A DNA stretch of 64,000 nt from an uncultured Clostridia bacterium. GTDB lineage: Bacteria; Bacillota; Clostridia; Christensenellales; CAG-314. Of the stretch, positions 8,376 to 17,002 are shown piece after piece. Under the pieces are notes generated by a model, which worked only from the letters and a program-made list of their open reading frames with translations, was not told where the DNA came from and made no database searches. Position numbers and translations under genes: made by a program. Each line of letters opens with the position of its first letter. The stretch's first letter is position 1. The stretch spans positions 94,405 through 158,404 of the forward strand of contig CALVWF010000004.1 of the NCBI GenBank assembly GCA_944364615.1. Direction: 5' to 3'.

Positions 8376-8408
8376 ATCCGAAACCGTTGCATCAAAGGAG
8401 GAGGGACA

Positions 8409-9419
8409 ATGACATTAAAGGAACTGTCCAAAATACTCGGCGTTTCCCCGTCGACGATATCGCGTGTATTGAACGACAAAACTTACAGCGCGTCGGAAGC
8501 CAACAAACGCCGAATACTCGAAGCGGTCAGCACATACGGTTATACGCCGGACATCGGAGCGAAAAACCTGCGCAAACAAACACCCAAGACTCAGCCGAAA
8601 TTTACGGTTTCCTGTATATTTGCCCGTTCCACACAAAGGGAAAACAACGTATTTTTCGAAGCGCTTGCACAGCAGGTAAAAATAGGGATACTCAATGCGG
8701 GAATGAAACTCGGCTCCTCTATTTACGCAGACGAAATCAGCGCCTACCGTGAAGAATTCGGCGAACTGACAAAGGGGCACGGGGTAATCGTATTGGGATT
8801 GTTCCGCAACGAACAGCCCGAACTGATGAAAATGTACAAGAAAAACGTTGTGTGCATTACGCTCAACCAATGGAAAATGGATTACGATCAGGTAGTATGC
8901 GACGGCGGAGCGGCGGCATATACGGCATTGGATTATCTGCACAGTCTCGGTCACAGCAGAATTGCATACGTTGGCGAATGCTACAAAGAAATACGGTATA
9001 CTAAGTATATTGAATTTATAGGCAACAGAGCGTTACACTCCGACGCCTCGCTGACATACAATTGCCGACTTACGGAAGAGGACGGTTACAACACCGGAAT
9101 GAAAATTGCTTCCACAGTCACCAAAAAAGCCACTGCCATCCTGTGCGGCAACGATATCACGGCAATAGGTCTGCTGAGGGCATTTAAGGAAAGAGGAGTA
9201 AGAGTACCGGAAGACATTTCAGTAATAGCAATAGACGACATTCCTCTGTCGCAGGACGCGACGCCCCCTCTGACCACAGTACATATGCCTATGCATCATA
9301 TGTGCCGTTTCGCGGTAGACCTTTTAAAATCGCGTATGATGCGCAGACACACTCTTCCCGTGCAGATAAACATTCCCGGTACCCTCACGGTCAGGGAGTC
9401 AACGAGAAAACTGAACTGA
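8409..9419 (+). CDS. LacI/GalR-family transcriptional regulator of the sugar operon
   Basis: 336 residues. The N-terminal helix-turn-helix reads LKELSKILGVSPSTISRVLN, followed by the hinge region (GYTPDIGAKNLR) and a periplasmic-binding-protein-like sensor domain (AAYTALDYLHSLGHSRIAYVG; DISVIAIDDIPLS). The ATG at 8409 follows AAAGGAGGAGG. It is divergent from the nine-gene operon, with two copies of an operator-like 11-mer between them. I infer local repression relieved by an intermediate of the pathway; the effector is unknown. Confidence 0.9.
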   Translation: MTLKELSKILGVSPSTISRVLNDKTYSASEANKRRILEAVSTYGYTPDIGAKNLRKQTPKTQPKFTVSCIFARSTQRENNVFFEALAQQVKIGILNAGMKLGSSIYADEISAYREEFGELTKGHGVIVLGLFRNEQPELMKMYKKNVVCITLNQWKMDYDQVVCDGGAAAYTALDYLHSLGHSRIAYVGECYKEIRYTKYIEFIGNRALHSDASLTYNCRLTEEDGYNTGMKIASTVTKKATAILCGNDITAIGLLRAFKERGVRVPEDISVIAIDDIPLSQDATPPLTTVHMPMHHMCRFAVDLLKSRMMRRHTLPVQINIPGTLTVRESTRKLN

Positions 9420-9440
9420 ACAAAATTTTATGTCGTCGAT

Positions 9441-9476
9441 AAAGCCGCACCGTGCAGGTGCTGCGGCTTTTATTTT
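9441..9476 (+). terminator. Rho-independent terminator after the LacI-family gene
   Basis: AAAGCCGCA (9441-9449) pairs with TGCGGCTTT (9462-9470), followed by a T-rich TATTTT tract. Confidence 0.7.
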
Positions 9477-9570
9477 ACGCTTTAAGAATTTACAGGTCGC
9501 AACGATAAAAATAAAAGCATCCCGTTGAAAATAATAATTTCATCAACTGAAATGCCTGCCCGTAAAAAGG

Positions 9571-9600
9571 TTGCAATGCGCGGTAAATCAATATTATAAT
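9571..9600 (+). promoter_or_regulatory. Promoter of the M48 peptidase gene
   Basis: TTGCAA (9571-9576), an 18-bp spacer, then TATAAT (9595-9600), about 30 bp before the start codon. Confidence 0.55.
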
Positions 9601-9632
9601 TGACATATAACCATTTACAAAAAGAGGGGAAA

Positions 9633-11624
9633 ATGAAAAAAGTTCTTGCGATAACGTCAGCGATACTGATTGCCGCACTACTGAATATAGGAATGTGGGC
9701 GCTGGGCTTTTATACAGCACAGCCCGACAACCCCGCATACAGTATTTCGGCATCGATATTGTTAGTCATTCTGCTTGCAATAATCGTAATAAACATCGTA
9801 ATTCTGATAGTACGAAAAAAACATTACGACAAAATGTCTTTCAATGACATTTACGAGTTGGGCAAAAAGATGAAAAGCAAAATTGAACAGGACTACTTGA
9901 AAGCGCAGAAAAAGGTAGACCGACTAATCACGGCAGGATACATCTATATCGTAGTCCTGTTGGCAATGTTTACTGCATTGATGTACCTTACAGGCAAGTG
10001 CGGAGCCGAGTGGACGTCGTCGATAGCGGGACTGTGCGTAGTAACAAGCGGTTTAATGCTATACTGTCTGTTTGTTCCTTACCGTGAAGAAGTCCCCGAC
10101 GAACAGTGTTTGTCCAAAAGCAAATTTCCGCAATTGTATTCGCTTGCGCAAAAAGCCTGCGACAAACTGGGATGCAAAGGAAAACCGTACCTTTACGTCG
10201 GCGACGATATCAGCGTTACCGCTTCCGAAAGCAGAATAAACGTGTTTCTGCATCCCGAAACAGTCAGCATCCTGACGTCTGACGAACTGTACAACGTGTT
10301 TCTTCACGAATTTGCGCACGTGGCAAACGTGGACACAAAGAGACTTGCCCGCTATGCAAAAGTGCAGACGATGTACAACAACGATTGGATGTCCATTCCT
10401 TCTCTATTCAATTCATTTATATCGTCGCCAACGAAAATGGCGATAGAGTATTACAGAACGTTTGCCTCACGTTACCACGAAATCCGTGCAGACGCTCTCG
10501 TAAACAAATACGGAGACGCACAAGTCTACACAAATGCCAACGCCAAAAGCGAAATGTACAAACTGTACACGCAAAGTCCCAACAAGACAATGTTCTACAC
10601 GCTTTTTCAAAGTGAAAAACCCACTGACAGATGGTGTGAGCAAAATCTCGAAACATTTTACCTGATAAAAGCCGAGAAACAGTCCCTTTGGGAAAAACAA
10701 ATGGCCGCTGAACTTCCTTCCTTTGCCGACTCTCACCCCACCTTCAAAATGAGAATGGAAAACGCCGGATGTACGACGTACGACACCGAAACCACCGAAT
10801 CGGATCCCGCTTACATCGCAGAATGTTCACGTTTGCTGGAAATGGGCAGCAAAAAAAATTTCAAGGAACTGAATACGGATTACAAATTTTGGCGCAACGA
10901 GTTTTACGTAAAAAGAAACGAGGCGTTTGACGTGTACAACGATTTTAAGGAAGGCAAAGAAATACGGGACGGTCAACTGATAAACAGTATGCAAAATCTT
11001 TTGTTTATCGACAACAACGCAGTGCGGGAAATGGCAGATTTTCTGATTGACAAAAGCGATTCGCCCTTCGGACACTTCTATCTGGGACTGGTACTTGCCG
11101 ACAATCTGGATGACAGATGCGTAGAACATTTCCGCAAGGCAATGGAAAAATCCCGTCAACTTGCTCCCGATTGTATTCAAAACATAGGACAATTTGCCAT
11201 TCGCACAGGCAACAGCGCTTTGCTGGAAGAATACCGCGCTTCCGTAGCGGATACGTTACAGCAAACCCATGACAGTTACAAAAACTCTCAATGGACAAAA
11301 AAGCGTCCTCTTTACCCCACCACCCTCGACGAATCCTGTCGCAACGAAATAGTCAGCGCAATGACGTCAAAATTCTTTAAGGAAACAAACGCTATTTACT
11401 TTGCCTCGTACAAGGCAAACGGCAAAGAAATGCACATGGTAGTGCTTGAACTTGCCCCCGGTCCGCAAACGGAAAAAAAGTTCGAATGTATAGGTTACTT
11501 TCATGAGACGGTAAATTTGTCGGGGCGCGACGATATGGTTTCCTATACCTCTCACTTTAAAGCGCCATACAAAGCGATAAAGAAAGTCAAAGGAGCAAAA
11601 GTTTACGACAAGTCCTTACAATGA
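9633..11624 (+). CDS. M48-like membrane zinc metallopeptidase
   Basis: 663 residues from ATG 9633, preceded by AGAGGGGA (an earlier in-frame ATG at 9600 has no such site). Four hydrophobic segments occupy about residues 5-150. The catalytic zinc motif is HEFAH in FLHEFAHVANVD, with the third ligand in HEIRADALVNKYG, as in HtpX/Ste24 (M48) peptidases. The long C-terminal half (about 300-663) has no motif I recognise. It probably acts at the membrane in protein turnover or signal processing. It is monocistronic, with its own promoter and terminator. Confidence 0.8.
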   Translation: MKKVLAITSAILIAALLNIGMWALGFYTAQPDNPAYSISASILLVILLAIIVINIVILIVRKKHYDKMSFNDIYELGKKMKSKIEQDYLKAQKKVDRLITAGYIYIVVLLAMFTALMYLTGKCGAEWTSSIAGLCVVTSGLMLYCLFVPYREEVPDEQCLSKSKFPQLYSLAQKACDKLGCKGKPYLYVGDDISVTASESRINVFLHPETVSILTSDELYNVFLHEFAHVANVDTKRLARYAKVQTMYNNDWMSIPSLFNSFISSPTKMAIEYYRTFASRYHEIRADALVNKYGDAQVYTNANAKSEMYKLYTQSPNKTMFYTLFQSEKPTDRWCEQNLETFYLIKAEKQSLWEKQMAAELPSFADSHPTFKMRMENAGCTTYDTETTESDPAYIAECSRLLEMGSKKNFKELNTDYKFWRNEFYVKRNEAFDVYNDFKEGKEIRDGQLINSMQNLLFIDNNAVREMADFLIDKSDSPFGHFYLGLVLADNLDDRCVEHFRKAMEKSRQLAPDCIQNIGQFAIRTGNSALLEEYRASVADTLQQTHDSYKNSQWTKKRPLYPTTLDESCRNEIVSAMTSKFFKETNAIYFASYKANGKEMHMVVLELAPGPQTEKKFECIGYFHETVNLSGRDDMVSYTSHFKAPYKAIKKVKGAKVYDKSLQ

Positions 11625-11642
11625 ACACCGACTTTTAAAATT

Positions 11643-11678
11643 AAAAGGCTGAATTTGTCCATACAAATTCAGCCTTTT
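11643..11678. terminator. Bidirectional terminator between convergent genes
   Basis: A perfect 16-bp stem (11643-11658 with 11663-11678), loop CCAT, and A-rich/T-rich flanks. It serves the M48 gene and probably the facing zinc-ribbon gene. Confidence 0.85.
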
Positions 11679-11774
11679 CCATTGTTCGGAATTATGCAGC
11701 CTAAAATACGGCGTTGTCAGATTTAATACGCTTGCACGCATCAAATTTCATTTCGGATGTTGTCCCATTTCCGT

Positions 11775-12158
11775 TTACTTCTGCAACTTTTGTCCGCAAT
11801 TTTTGCAAAATCTGCTGTCGGAATCTGTCTCGTTGCCGCACTTCGGGCAAAACAACTTGGGCGCATCGCACTTTTCTTCTACGGAAAATACCGTATTTTC
11901 ATCACTTTCTTTTAAATTGTCACGGTCATTTCTGTTGTACAATACCACACTGCGCCTGAAACTAAGTCGGAACAATATGCTTCCGGTTGCCGCAAGAACA
12001 AATCCAATCATAAACACGGCTATCCAAATACCCCACAATCTGTTGCGGTACATTCCGTACAAAAGGAGCACTCCTCCCGATATAAACAACAAAATACCCG
12101 ACACTAACAGCACTAAAGACACAGTGCGCAATGTATTTTTGGACTTTTCTTCAGACAT
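11775..12158 (-). CDS. Small membrane protein with C-terminal zinc ribbon
   Basis: 127 residues. Two membrane helices (about 10-35 and 43-67) are followed by a charged linker and a C-terminal double-CxxC zinc ribbon, FCPKCGNET then FCKNCGQKL. AAGGAGGGC lies before the ATG. Such zinc-ribbon membrane proteins are common in Clostridia and mostly uncharacterised. It converges with the M48 peptidase gene. Confidence 0.75.
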   Translation of the reverse strand: MSEEKSKNTLRTVSLVLLVSGILLFISGGVLLLYGMYRNRLWGIWIAVFMIGFVLAATGSILFRLSFRRSVVLYNRNDRDNLKESDENTVFSVEEKCDAPKLFCPKCGNETDSDSRFCKNCGQKLQK

Positions 12159-12186
12159 TTTTCGCCCTCCTTGATTTTACAGTTTA

Positions 12187-12215
12187 ATTATATGCTACGG
12201 TGTTTTCTCTGTCAA
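12187..12215 (-). promoter_or_regulatory. Consensus promoter of the zinc-ribbon gene
   Basis: On the minus strand, TTGACA (12210-12215), a 17-bp spacer and TATAAT (12187-12192), an exact sigma-A consensus. Confidence 0.8.
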
Positions 12216-12389
12216 CGGTAAATTTGGCGCGTCGCATGTTTCTGTACTCTGCCCTACGATAAGCAGGTAAAACTTTGCAACATTAAGCGAACGGCGTTTT
12301 TTATTATAAAATCGATATTGAAATTCTTTGACGGGAATGTCCTTTCAATATAAACTCCAATTACCCAAGCAACTCAAAAGGAGCAACCA

Positions 12390-12998
12390 ATGAAAAAATT
12401 CAACACTTTAAACGTAGTTACTACCGCGATGCTGACGGCTGTCGCCGTAATTGCGGCAAGAATGTTTCATCACTTGGGAGGAGGAACTCTTTCCACGCTG
12501 TTCAGTCCTATGCACTTTCCGATACTGATTGCGGGATTGCTGTGCGGACCTTATCTCGGACTGATTGGCGGACTTCTTACCCCCGTGCTGTCATTTCTTA
12601 TCAGCGGATTGCCACCATTCCCCAACGGACTTGTGCCGATGATATTCGAACTGGGCGCCTACGGATTTTTTGCGGGGCTTTTCCGTTCGTTGCTGATAAA
12701 AAACAACCGCGTTTCCCGTTTCTCGTCCGTAATAGCAATAGCAGTTTCGATGATAATAGGACGCGCGCTCAACGCTGTCGCAGGCGCAATACTCATTTCG
12801 GCAACGGCGGGAACTCCGTTTTTCGTAAACCTGTGGACAAAATTTTTGGGAAACTTCACTTCGACATGGCTGGGAATAATACTGCAACTTGTTCTTATTC
12901 CCGCACTTTTGCTGGCTTTGAAAAAGGGAGGAATACTGGTCAAGTATACCGACGATAAGCCCGAGCAGACCGTTCAACAGACATCCGAAGTATACTGA
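12390..12998 (+). CDS. ECF transporter S component (PF12822-like)
   Basis: 202 residues, about six membrane segments. SPMHFPILIAGLLCGPYLG, GGLLTPVLSFLISGLPP and the later NGLVPMIFELGAYG match the vitamin-uptake S components of the PanT/DUF3816 type. It would bind a vitamin or related micronutrient and work with the shared EcfAAT energising module, which is not in the window. The substrate cannot be called from sequence. An AAAGGAG site precedes the ATG. I saw no recognisable riboswitch in the roughly 200-bp leader. Confidence 0.8.
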   Translation: MKKFNTLNVVTTAMLTAVAVIAARMFHHLGGGTLSTLFSPMHFPILIAGLLCGPYLGLIGGLLTPVLSFLISGLPPFPNGLVPMIFELGAYGFFAGLFRSLLIKNNRVSRFSSVIAIAVSMIIGRALNAVAGAILISATAGTPFFVNLWTKFLGNFTSTWLGIILQLVLIPALLLALKKGGILVKYTDDKPEQTVQQTSEVY

Positions 12999-13018
12999 AA
13001 GGAACTGATTTTACATTA

Positions 13019-13055
13019 AAAAACATCGCTCTCCAAAACGGGAGCGATGTTTTTT
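13019..13055 (+). terminator. Terminator of the ECF gene
   Basis: AAAAACATCGCTC (13019-13031) pairs with GAGCGATGTTTTT (13042-13054), ending in a T run. Confidence 0.8.
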
Positions 13056-13116
13056 AAAAGGATTATATTGTATCCTATACAGCACTTAAACGTGCGTTAT
13101 AAGCAATTTTAACTTG

Positions 13117-14319
13117 TCACTGCTTTTCGGGCAAGAATGCGTCTCCTCCCGTAAGCACTATCATCTTTACGGCTGCGGCGGAATAGTCGTCAGCGTGAAC
13201 GTTGAGTTTTTTGTCCAGCGTTCCCCTTGCAAGCACCTTGTAGTAACCGATGTTTTTGGCCACAAGTCCTTTGGCTTTCAATGCTTCCAGCGTCACGTCT
13301 TCGCCTTCGTTGAAATTTGCGCTGATGGTGTCAATGTTGACAATGCCTTTCTTGTCGCCGTACGAGCGTTCAAAACCTTTGCGTTCCAGCATTGCTCCCA
13401 CCAGTTCGTCGGGAACGATGGCGTCCGCTTCGGCGACGGTGATCTTGGAACGTATAAGTTCGGCAATGTCTGCCTTGACGATACGGGCATTTTCCGTACT
13501 GCCGTCCGCTTTAAGTTTGACAAGTCCCATGTCAACAAGTTTTGCTGTAGTCTCGTAGGGCAACTTGTAATCGGTGTACGACGCTCCCGACGGTTGAATA
13601 CCGTCAAACAGCATTTCGATAAGTTCCGACGCGTAGCGACTGCGCAACGGATTCTTAACTGCGTAGCGTGTGGGAACTTCACTGTATTTTTTGCTGTCCG
13701 AAGCGTCTTCGGCCTTGAATTTGGTGTCGGCAAGAGACGCAGGATCCATTGCAAGATACAAATTCAATGTCTTGCCCTTGACGACAAGCATTGCATACAG
13801 TTTTCTGCCGATACGAAAACTTTCGGCGCCCCAACTGAAACGGCTTTTTACTCCCTTGTAAGAAAGCAACTTGTTCTTTAAAATATCGTAAAATTCTTTC
13901 AACTGATCGTCAGCCTGCATGATACGCGCCTTGAAACTGCGGTCATACACGACATGAACAAGACGTTCCTTGACGTGCACTGCCTTCTTTTCCGTCATGA
14001 CGGGTTGTTGCTGCCGATCGCCCTCTGGGGTTGCGTCCCCTTGTTGCTCGGAGCCGTTTGTCTGAGCAATGTCGCAAACATTCTGTGTCAATGTCTGCCC
14101 CGATGTCTGTTGATTGTCTTCCACAACAGGTTCTTCTTCCACATTTATGCTGTCGGCAACAACCGCAACGGTTGCGGCAGGTTGTTTGTTACTGCGACTG
14201 CGACGTACGCCTCTGACTATTGCCGAAACGATTACGACAACAAGAATTACTCCTACAACAGCCATAAGTCCGTAAATTATCAGGTCGTCAGTTTGTAGAG
14301 CGTTTAACAGATTTGCCAT
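13117..14319 (-). CDS. Membrane-anchored protein with ribosomal-protein-uL15-like C-terminal domain
   Basis: 400 residues from ATG 14317-14319, preceded by AAGGAGG (the frame is open upstream but has no better start). One N-terminal membrane helix (about 13-35) is followed by basic RRSRSNK and a low-complexity linker to about 115. The middle (115-260) is a conserved-looking domain with FSWGAESFRIGRKLYAML. The C-terminus (about 325-400: IVNIDTISANFNEGEDVTLE, then KAKGLV, ARGTLDKKLNVHADDYSAAA) matches the C-terminal half of ribosomal protein L15. It is clearly not rplO itself, because of size, anchor and context. Function unknown. Confidence 0.7.
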   Translation of the reverse strand: MANLLNALQTDDLIIYGLMAVVGVILVVVIVSAIVRGVRRSRSNKQPAATVAVVADSINVEEEPVVEDNQQTSGQTLTQNVCDIAQTNGSEQQGDATPEGDRQQQPVMTEKKAVHVKERLVHVVYDRSFKARIMQADDQLKEFYDILKNKLLSYKGVKSRFSWGAESFRIGRKLYAMLVVKGKTLNLYLAMDPASLADTKFKAEDASDSKKYSEVPTRYAVKNPLRSRYASELIEMLFDGIQPSGASYTDYKLPYETTAKLVDMGLVKLKADGSTENARIVKADIAELIRSKITVAEADAIVPDELVGAMLERKGFERSYGDKKGIVNIDTISANFNEGEDVTLEALKAKGLVAKNIGYYKVLARGTLDKKLNVHADDYSAAAVKMIVLTGGDAFLPEKQ

Positions 14320-14389
14320 ACTTCCTCCTTCCGTGAAACAGATACCGTCTGAATTTAATATCTGCAACTGTATTTGTTTTTATAAAGAC

Positions 14390-14418
14390 ATTATGCCTAA
14401 TTGTACAAATTTTGTCAA
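14390..14418 (-). promoter_or_regulatory. Promoter of the L15-like membrane protein gene
   Basis: On the minus strand, TTGACA (14413-14418), a 17-bp spacer and CATAAT (14390-14395). Confidence 0.7.
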
Positions 14419-14477
14419 TACGTTAGTCAAAAAATAAGCACAAAGTTCAATGTGTTTACTTTTTAAAACAATGCGAT

Positions 14478-15374
14478 TCAGATACTGAGAGTCCAGTTTA
14501 TACCTGCTTTTTCCAACTTTTCCTTATCTTTTACGATACTGTTCAACAGCCGTCTGGGCACGTCTTCGTTGCGTTTCAGAATATCTTCGAACTGAGTGTA
14601 TGGATAGGGATGTCCGAACGCATCGTTTCCCACTTCTACGGTAAAAGAGGGTATCTTCAACATACTTACGCACCAGTCTTTATATCCCCCGACGCTTCCG
14701 CGGCTGTCTGCGAGATTGTAGCCCGTAACTCGAGAAATTGCGTCGGCGTACCTTTTGTCTCTCCACAGACGGTGAGCCGCCTGCCGAAACTTCCAATAAA
14801 TCAACTCTCCCTTGCAGTGATAGGACAACGTCACCAACGGCTTGACCGCCAATGTAAATCTTGTAAGAGCCTGCGTTTCTCTTTCGCTTTCGGGACATTT
14901 GCCAACGTAATTTTCTGAGGCAGGCTCAAACACGTTTGTAATTCCCTTGCCCCATTCGGCATCGAAGTTGACGTTGAGGTCTACGGCGTTGGCGTTGGCT
15001 TTCCACAAACTGAAATCTGTTCCGTTGTTGACGGACTGTAAAAACCGCACCTTGTCCTTGTCCTCTATAAAATCGGCGCCCTCCTGACACAACCTCACAC
15101 CGTCGGGATTTACCATGGGAATAAAATATATTCCTCCCAGATTTAGCAGACCGCTGTTTTTTACAAGATACTTGGCCTGACACAGACACAGCAGAGCGGT
15201 AATATGTTCACGGGCATGGATTGCGCCCTGCACTATCATATAATTGCCGTTTTTGTTACCTACAAAAATATAGGGAATACGCTGCGAAAGGGTACTTTCC
15301 CCTATGCTTCCAACCTCCACGCCGTGACGGTTGAACATTTCCAGTTCGTGCAACAAATCTTTATAACCAAACAC
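14478..15374 (-). CDS. M14-family zinc carboxypeptidase, gamma-D-Glu-diamino-acid peptidase-like
   Basis: I prefer the GTG at 15372-15374 (298 residues): GAGGAG lies six bases upstream. A TTG at 15425 would add 17 residues without a ribosome site. Zinc ligands are visible in GAIHAREHIT (HxxE) and SYHCKGE (His), and the catalytic Glu in FTVEVGN. The carboxylate-binding NRNF motif of classical carboxypeptidases is LNVNFD here (Arg replaced by Val), as expected for the bacterial endopeptidase-like branch that cleaves peptidoglycan stem peptides. There is no signal peptide, so a cytoplasmic wall-peptide recycling role is plausible. Confidence 0.8.
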   Translation of the reverse strand: MFGYKDLLHELEMFNRHGVEVGSIGESTLSQRIPYIFVGNKNGNYMIVQGAIHAREHITALLCLCQAKYLVKNSGLLNLGGIYFIPMVNPDGVRLCQEGADFIEDKDKVRFLQSVNNGTDFSLWKANANAVDLNVNFDAEWGKGITNVFEPASENYVGKCPESERETQALTRFTLAVKPLVTLSYHCKGELIYWKFRQAAHRLWRDKRYADAISRVTGYNLADSRGSVGGYKDWCVSMLKIPSFTVEVGNDAFGHPYPYTQFEDILKRNEDVPRRLLNSIVKDKEKLEKAGINWTLSI

Positions 15375-15482
15375 ACATTGCTCCTCTGTGCTTAATATAT
15401 GACAATCGGCTACACAAATTGACAAAAAGTACCATCACAATTGCCCTAAAGACACTGCGACGTTCATTTATTTGCCCGCACG

Positions 15483-15519
15483 TCAAAGCCCCGGCCGATA
15501 TACTCTGTCGGGGCTTTGA
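15483..15519. terminator. Strong hairpin between nagB and the M14 gene
   Basis: TCAAAGCCCCG (15483-15493) pairs with CGGGGCTTTGA (15509-15519). There is no clear T run on either strand, so it could be an intercistronic processing hairpin rather than a full terminator. Confidence 0.5.
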
Positions 15520-15553
15520 TACGCTACCTGTTTAATTTAAAGGCAACAAGACT

Positions 15554-16282
15554 TTACTGTTGCAGTTTCGCCGCAGCGAGTGTGTCGCACACCAGCACGG
15601 CATTTGCGTGACGTTGCAATATGCTGGCGGGGCAATCTTCCGTCACATTGCCCTTTACCATGTTGTACACAGCCTGCGCTTTGTTAGAGCCGTTTGCCAC
15701 CACAACAATCTTTTTGGCGTTCATAATATTGGAAATGCCCATCGTGACGGCCTTGACGGGAACATCTTCTATACTTGCGAACAACCTTGAATTGTCGCGT
15801 ATGGTACTTTCGGTAAGATCCACCACATGCGTAACGCTGTCAAAGGAAGTTCCGGGTTCGTTGAATCCGATGTGACCGTTGCTTCCTATTCCCAGTACTT
15901 GCATGTCCTGTCTGAGAGTAGCAAGCAGACTGTTGTAACGCCTGCACTGTTCGTCAAGATCGGCGGCACAGCCGTCGGGTATGTGAGTGTTGCCGATATC
16001 GATGTCTACGTGATCGAACAGATTGAATCGCATGAAGTAAGCGTAACTCTGATCGTGCGAGACAGGCAAACCTACATATTCGTCAAGATTTACGGTGCTG
16101 ATATGTTTAAAGGACAATCTTCCTTCTTCGTACATCGCAATCAGATTGCGGTACAGGCCTATCGGACTGCTGCCCGTAGCCAACCCAAGTACCGCGTCAG
16201 GTTTCTCACGAATAACCTGACTTACTATATCGGCGGCTACACGGCTCATTTCCTCGTAATCTTTTGTCACAATTACCTTCAT
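15554..16282 (-). CDS. nagB: Glucosamine-6-phosphate deaminase
   Basis: 242 residues, the usual short Gram-positive length. It converts glucosamine 6-phosphate to fructose 6-phosphate and ammonia. Visible motifs are the phosphate loop LATGSSP, the catalytic NLDEYVGL, LGIGSNGHIGFNEPGTSF with the catalytic His and Glu, and VKAVTMGI. GGGGGAT precedes the ATG. It is alone behind a strong promoter with nearby inverted repeats. It serves as the canonical comparison for the divergent paralogue at 3125-3952. Confidence 0.95.
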   Translation of the reverse strand: MKVIVTKDYEEMSRVAADIVSQVIREKPDAVLGLATGSSPIGLYRNLIAMYEEGRLSFKHISTVNLDEYVGLPVSHDQSYAYFMRFNLFDHVDIDIGNTHIPDGCAADLDEQCRRYNSLLATLRQDMQVLGIGSNGHIGFNEPGTSFDSVTHVVDLTESTIRDNSRLFASIEDVPVKAVTMGISNIMNAKKIVVVANGSNKAQAVYNMVKGNVTEDCPASILQRHANAVLVCDTLAAAKLQQ

Positions 16283-16310
16283 AAAAAAATCCCCCGCTTG
16301 TAGTATTTAA

Positions 16311-16339
16311 ATTGTATAACCTCTTTTAATTTATGTCAA
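16311..16339 (-). promoter_or_regulatory. Promoter of nagB
   Basis: On the minus strand, TTGACA (16334-16339), a 17-bp spacer and TACAAT (16311-16316). Confidence 0.8.
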
Positions 16340-16344
16340 TATTG

Positions 16345-16401
16345 TTTGTCTCAAATGTAAACTATTTACTTAAAAAGGCAAAAATTCCTTTTTGAGACAA
16401 A
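16345..16401. repeat. Inverted repeat pair and small palindrome upstream of nagB
   Basis: TTTGTCTCAAA (16345-16355) and its exact reverse complement TTTGAGACAAA (16391-16401) flank GTAAACTATTTAC (16357-16369), itself a palindrome with a 3-bp centre. They lie just upstream of the nagB -35 and may be regulator sites. Confidence 0.5.
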
Positions 16402-16426
16402 AAAAACGTTCCCGAAAAAGGAACGT
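16401..16426 (-). terminator. Terminator of the rsmA-tilS-hpt unit
   Basis: On the minus strand, ACGTTCC/GGAACGT (16406-16412 with 16420-16426) is followed by a run of eight T residues. Confidence 0.8.
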
Positions 16427-16457
16427 AGTTTTAAATATCAATTTGCACACCTTACCG

Positions 16458-17000
16458 TTACTTATAGGCTTCCTCTGCAAGAACGCATATATCGCGCAAT
16501 GTACGGTATTTTTCGTCGAAATCCAGTCCGTATCCCACTACAAATTCGTCGGGAATTTCAAAACCGATGTATTTTACGTCAACTTCCACACGGCGACGCG
16601 ACGGTTTACTGAGAAGAGTCGTTATCTCAACGCTTTTTGCGTTGCGCTCTTTCAGCAAGGTTTTGAGCCGTGCGAGAGTAAGACCGCTGTCCACAATGTC
16701 TTCCACTATGAGAACATCCCTGCCCGTGACGTCTACCGTAAGGTCCTTTACGATAGTAATTGTTCCGCTTGTGGAAGTTCCGCTTCCGTAACTGGACACT
16801 GACATAAAATCAACCTCTACGTCAACATCCACCTCGCGCAGAAGATCGGCAAGATATACCCATGCACCTTTCAATATACCAATTACTAGCGGACGTTTTC
16901 CCTTGTAATCGGCGGTGATCTGTTTGCCCAGTTGCGCTACTCGTTGTCTGATCTCCTGTTCGGAAACAAGCGTTGCCTTGATAAGATTGGTGTGCTCCAT
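16458..17000 (-). CDS. hpt: Hypoxanthine phosphoribosyltransferase
   Basis: 180-residue purine-salvage enzyme that makes IMP or GMP from hypoxanthine or guanine and PRPP. The PRPP-binding motif is VLIVEDIVDSGLTL; PLVIGILKGAWVYLADLL and VDFMSVSSYG are family landmarks, and DFDEKYRTL is in the C-terminal part. It lies 2 bp after tilS, the usual Firmicutes tilS-hpt order. Confidence 0.95.
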   Translation of the reverse strand: MEHTNLIKATLVSEQEIRQRVAQLGKQITADYKGKRPLVIGILKGAWVYLADLLREVDVDVEVDFMSVSSYGSGTSTSGTITIVKDLTVDVTGRDVLIVEDIVDSGLTLARLKTLLKERNAKSVEITTLLSKPSRRRVEVDVKYIGFEIPDEFVVGYGLDFDEKYRTLRDICVLAEEAYK

Positions 17001-17002
17001 TT

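Noticed and set aside
12216..12389. Riboswitch upstream of the ECF S component
   Set aside because: No conserved TPP, FMN, cobalamin, preQ1 or THF core could be recognised by eye.
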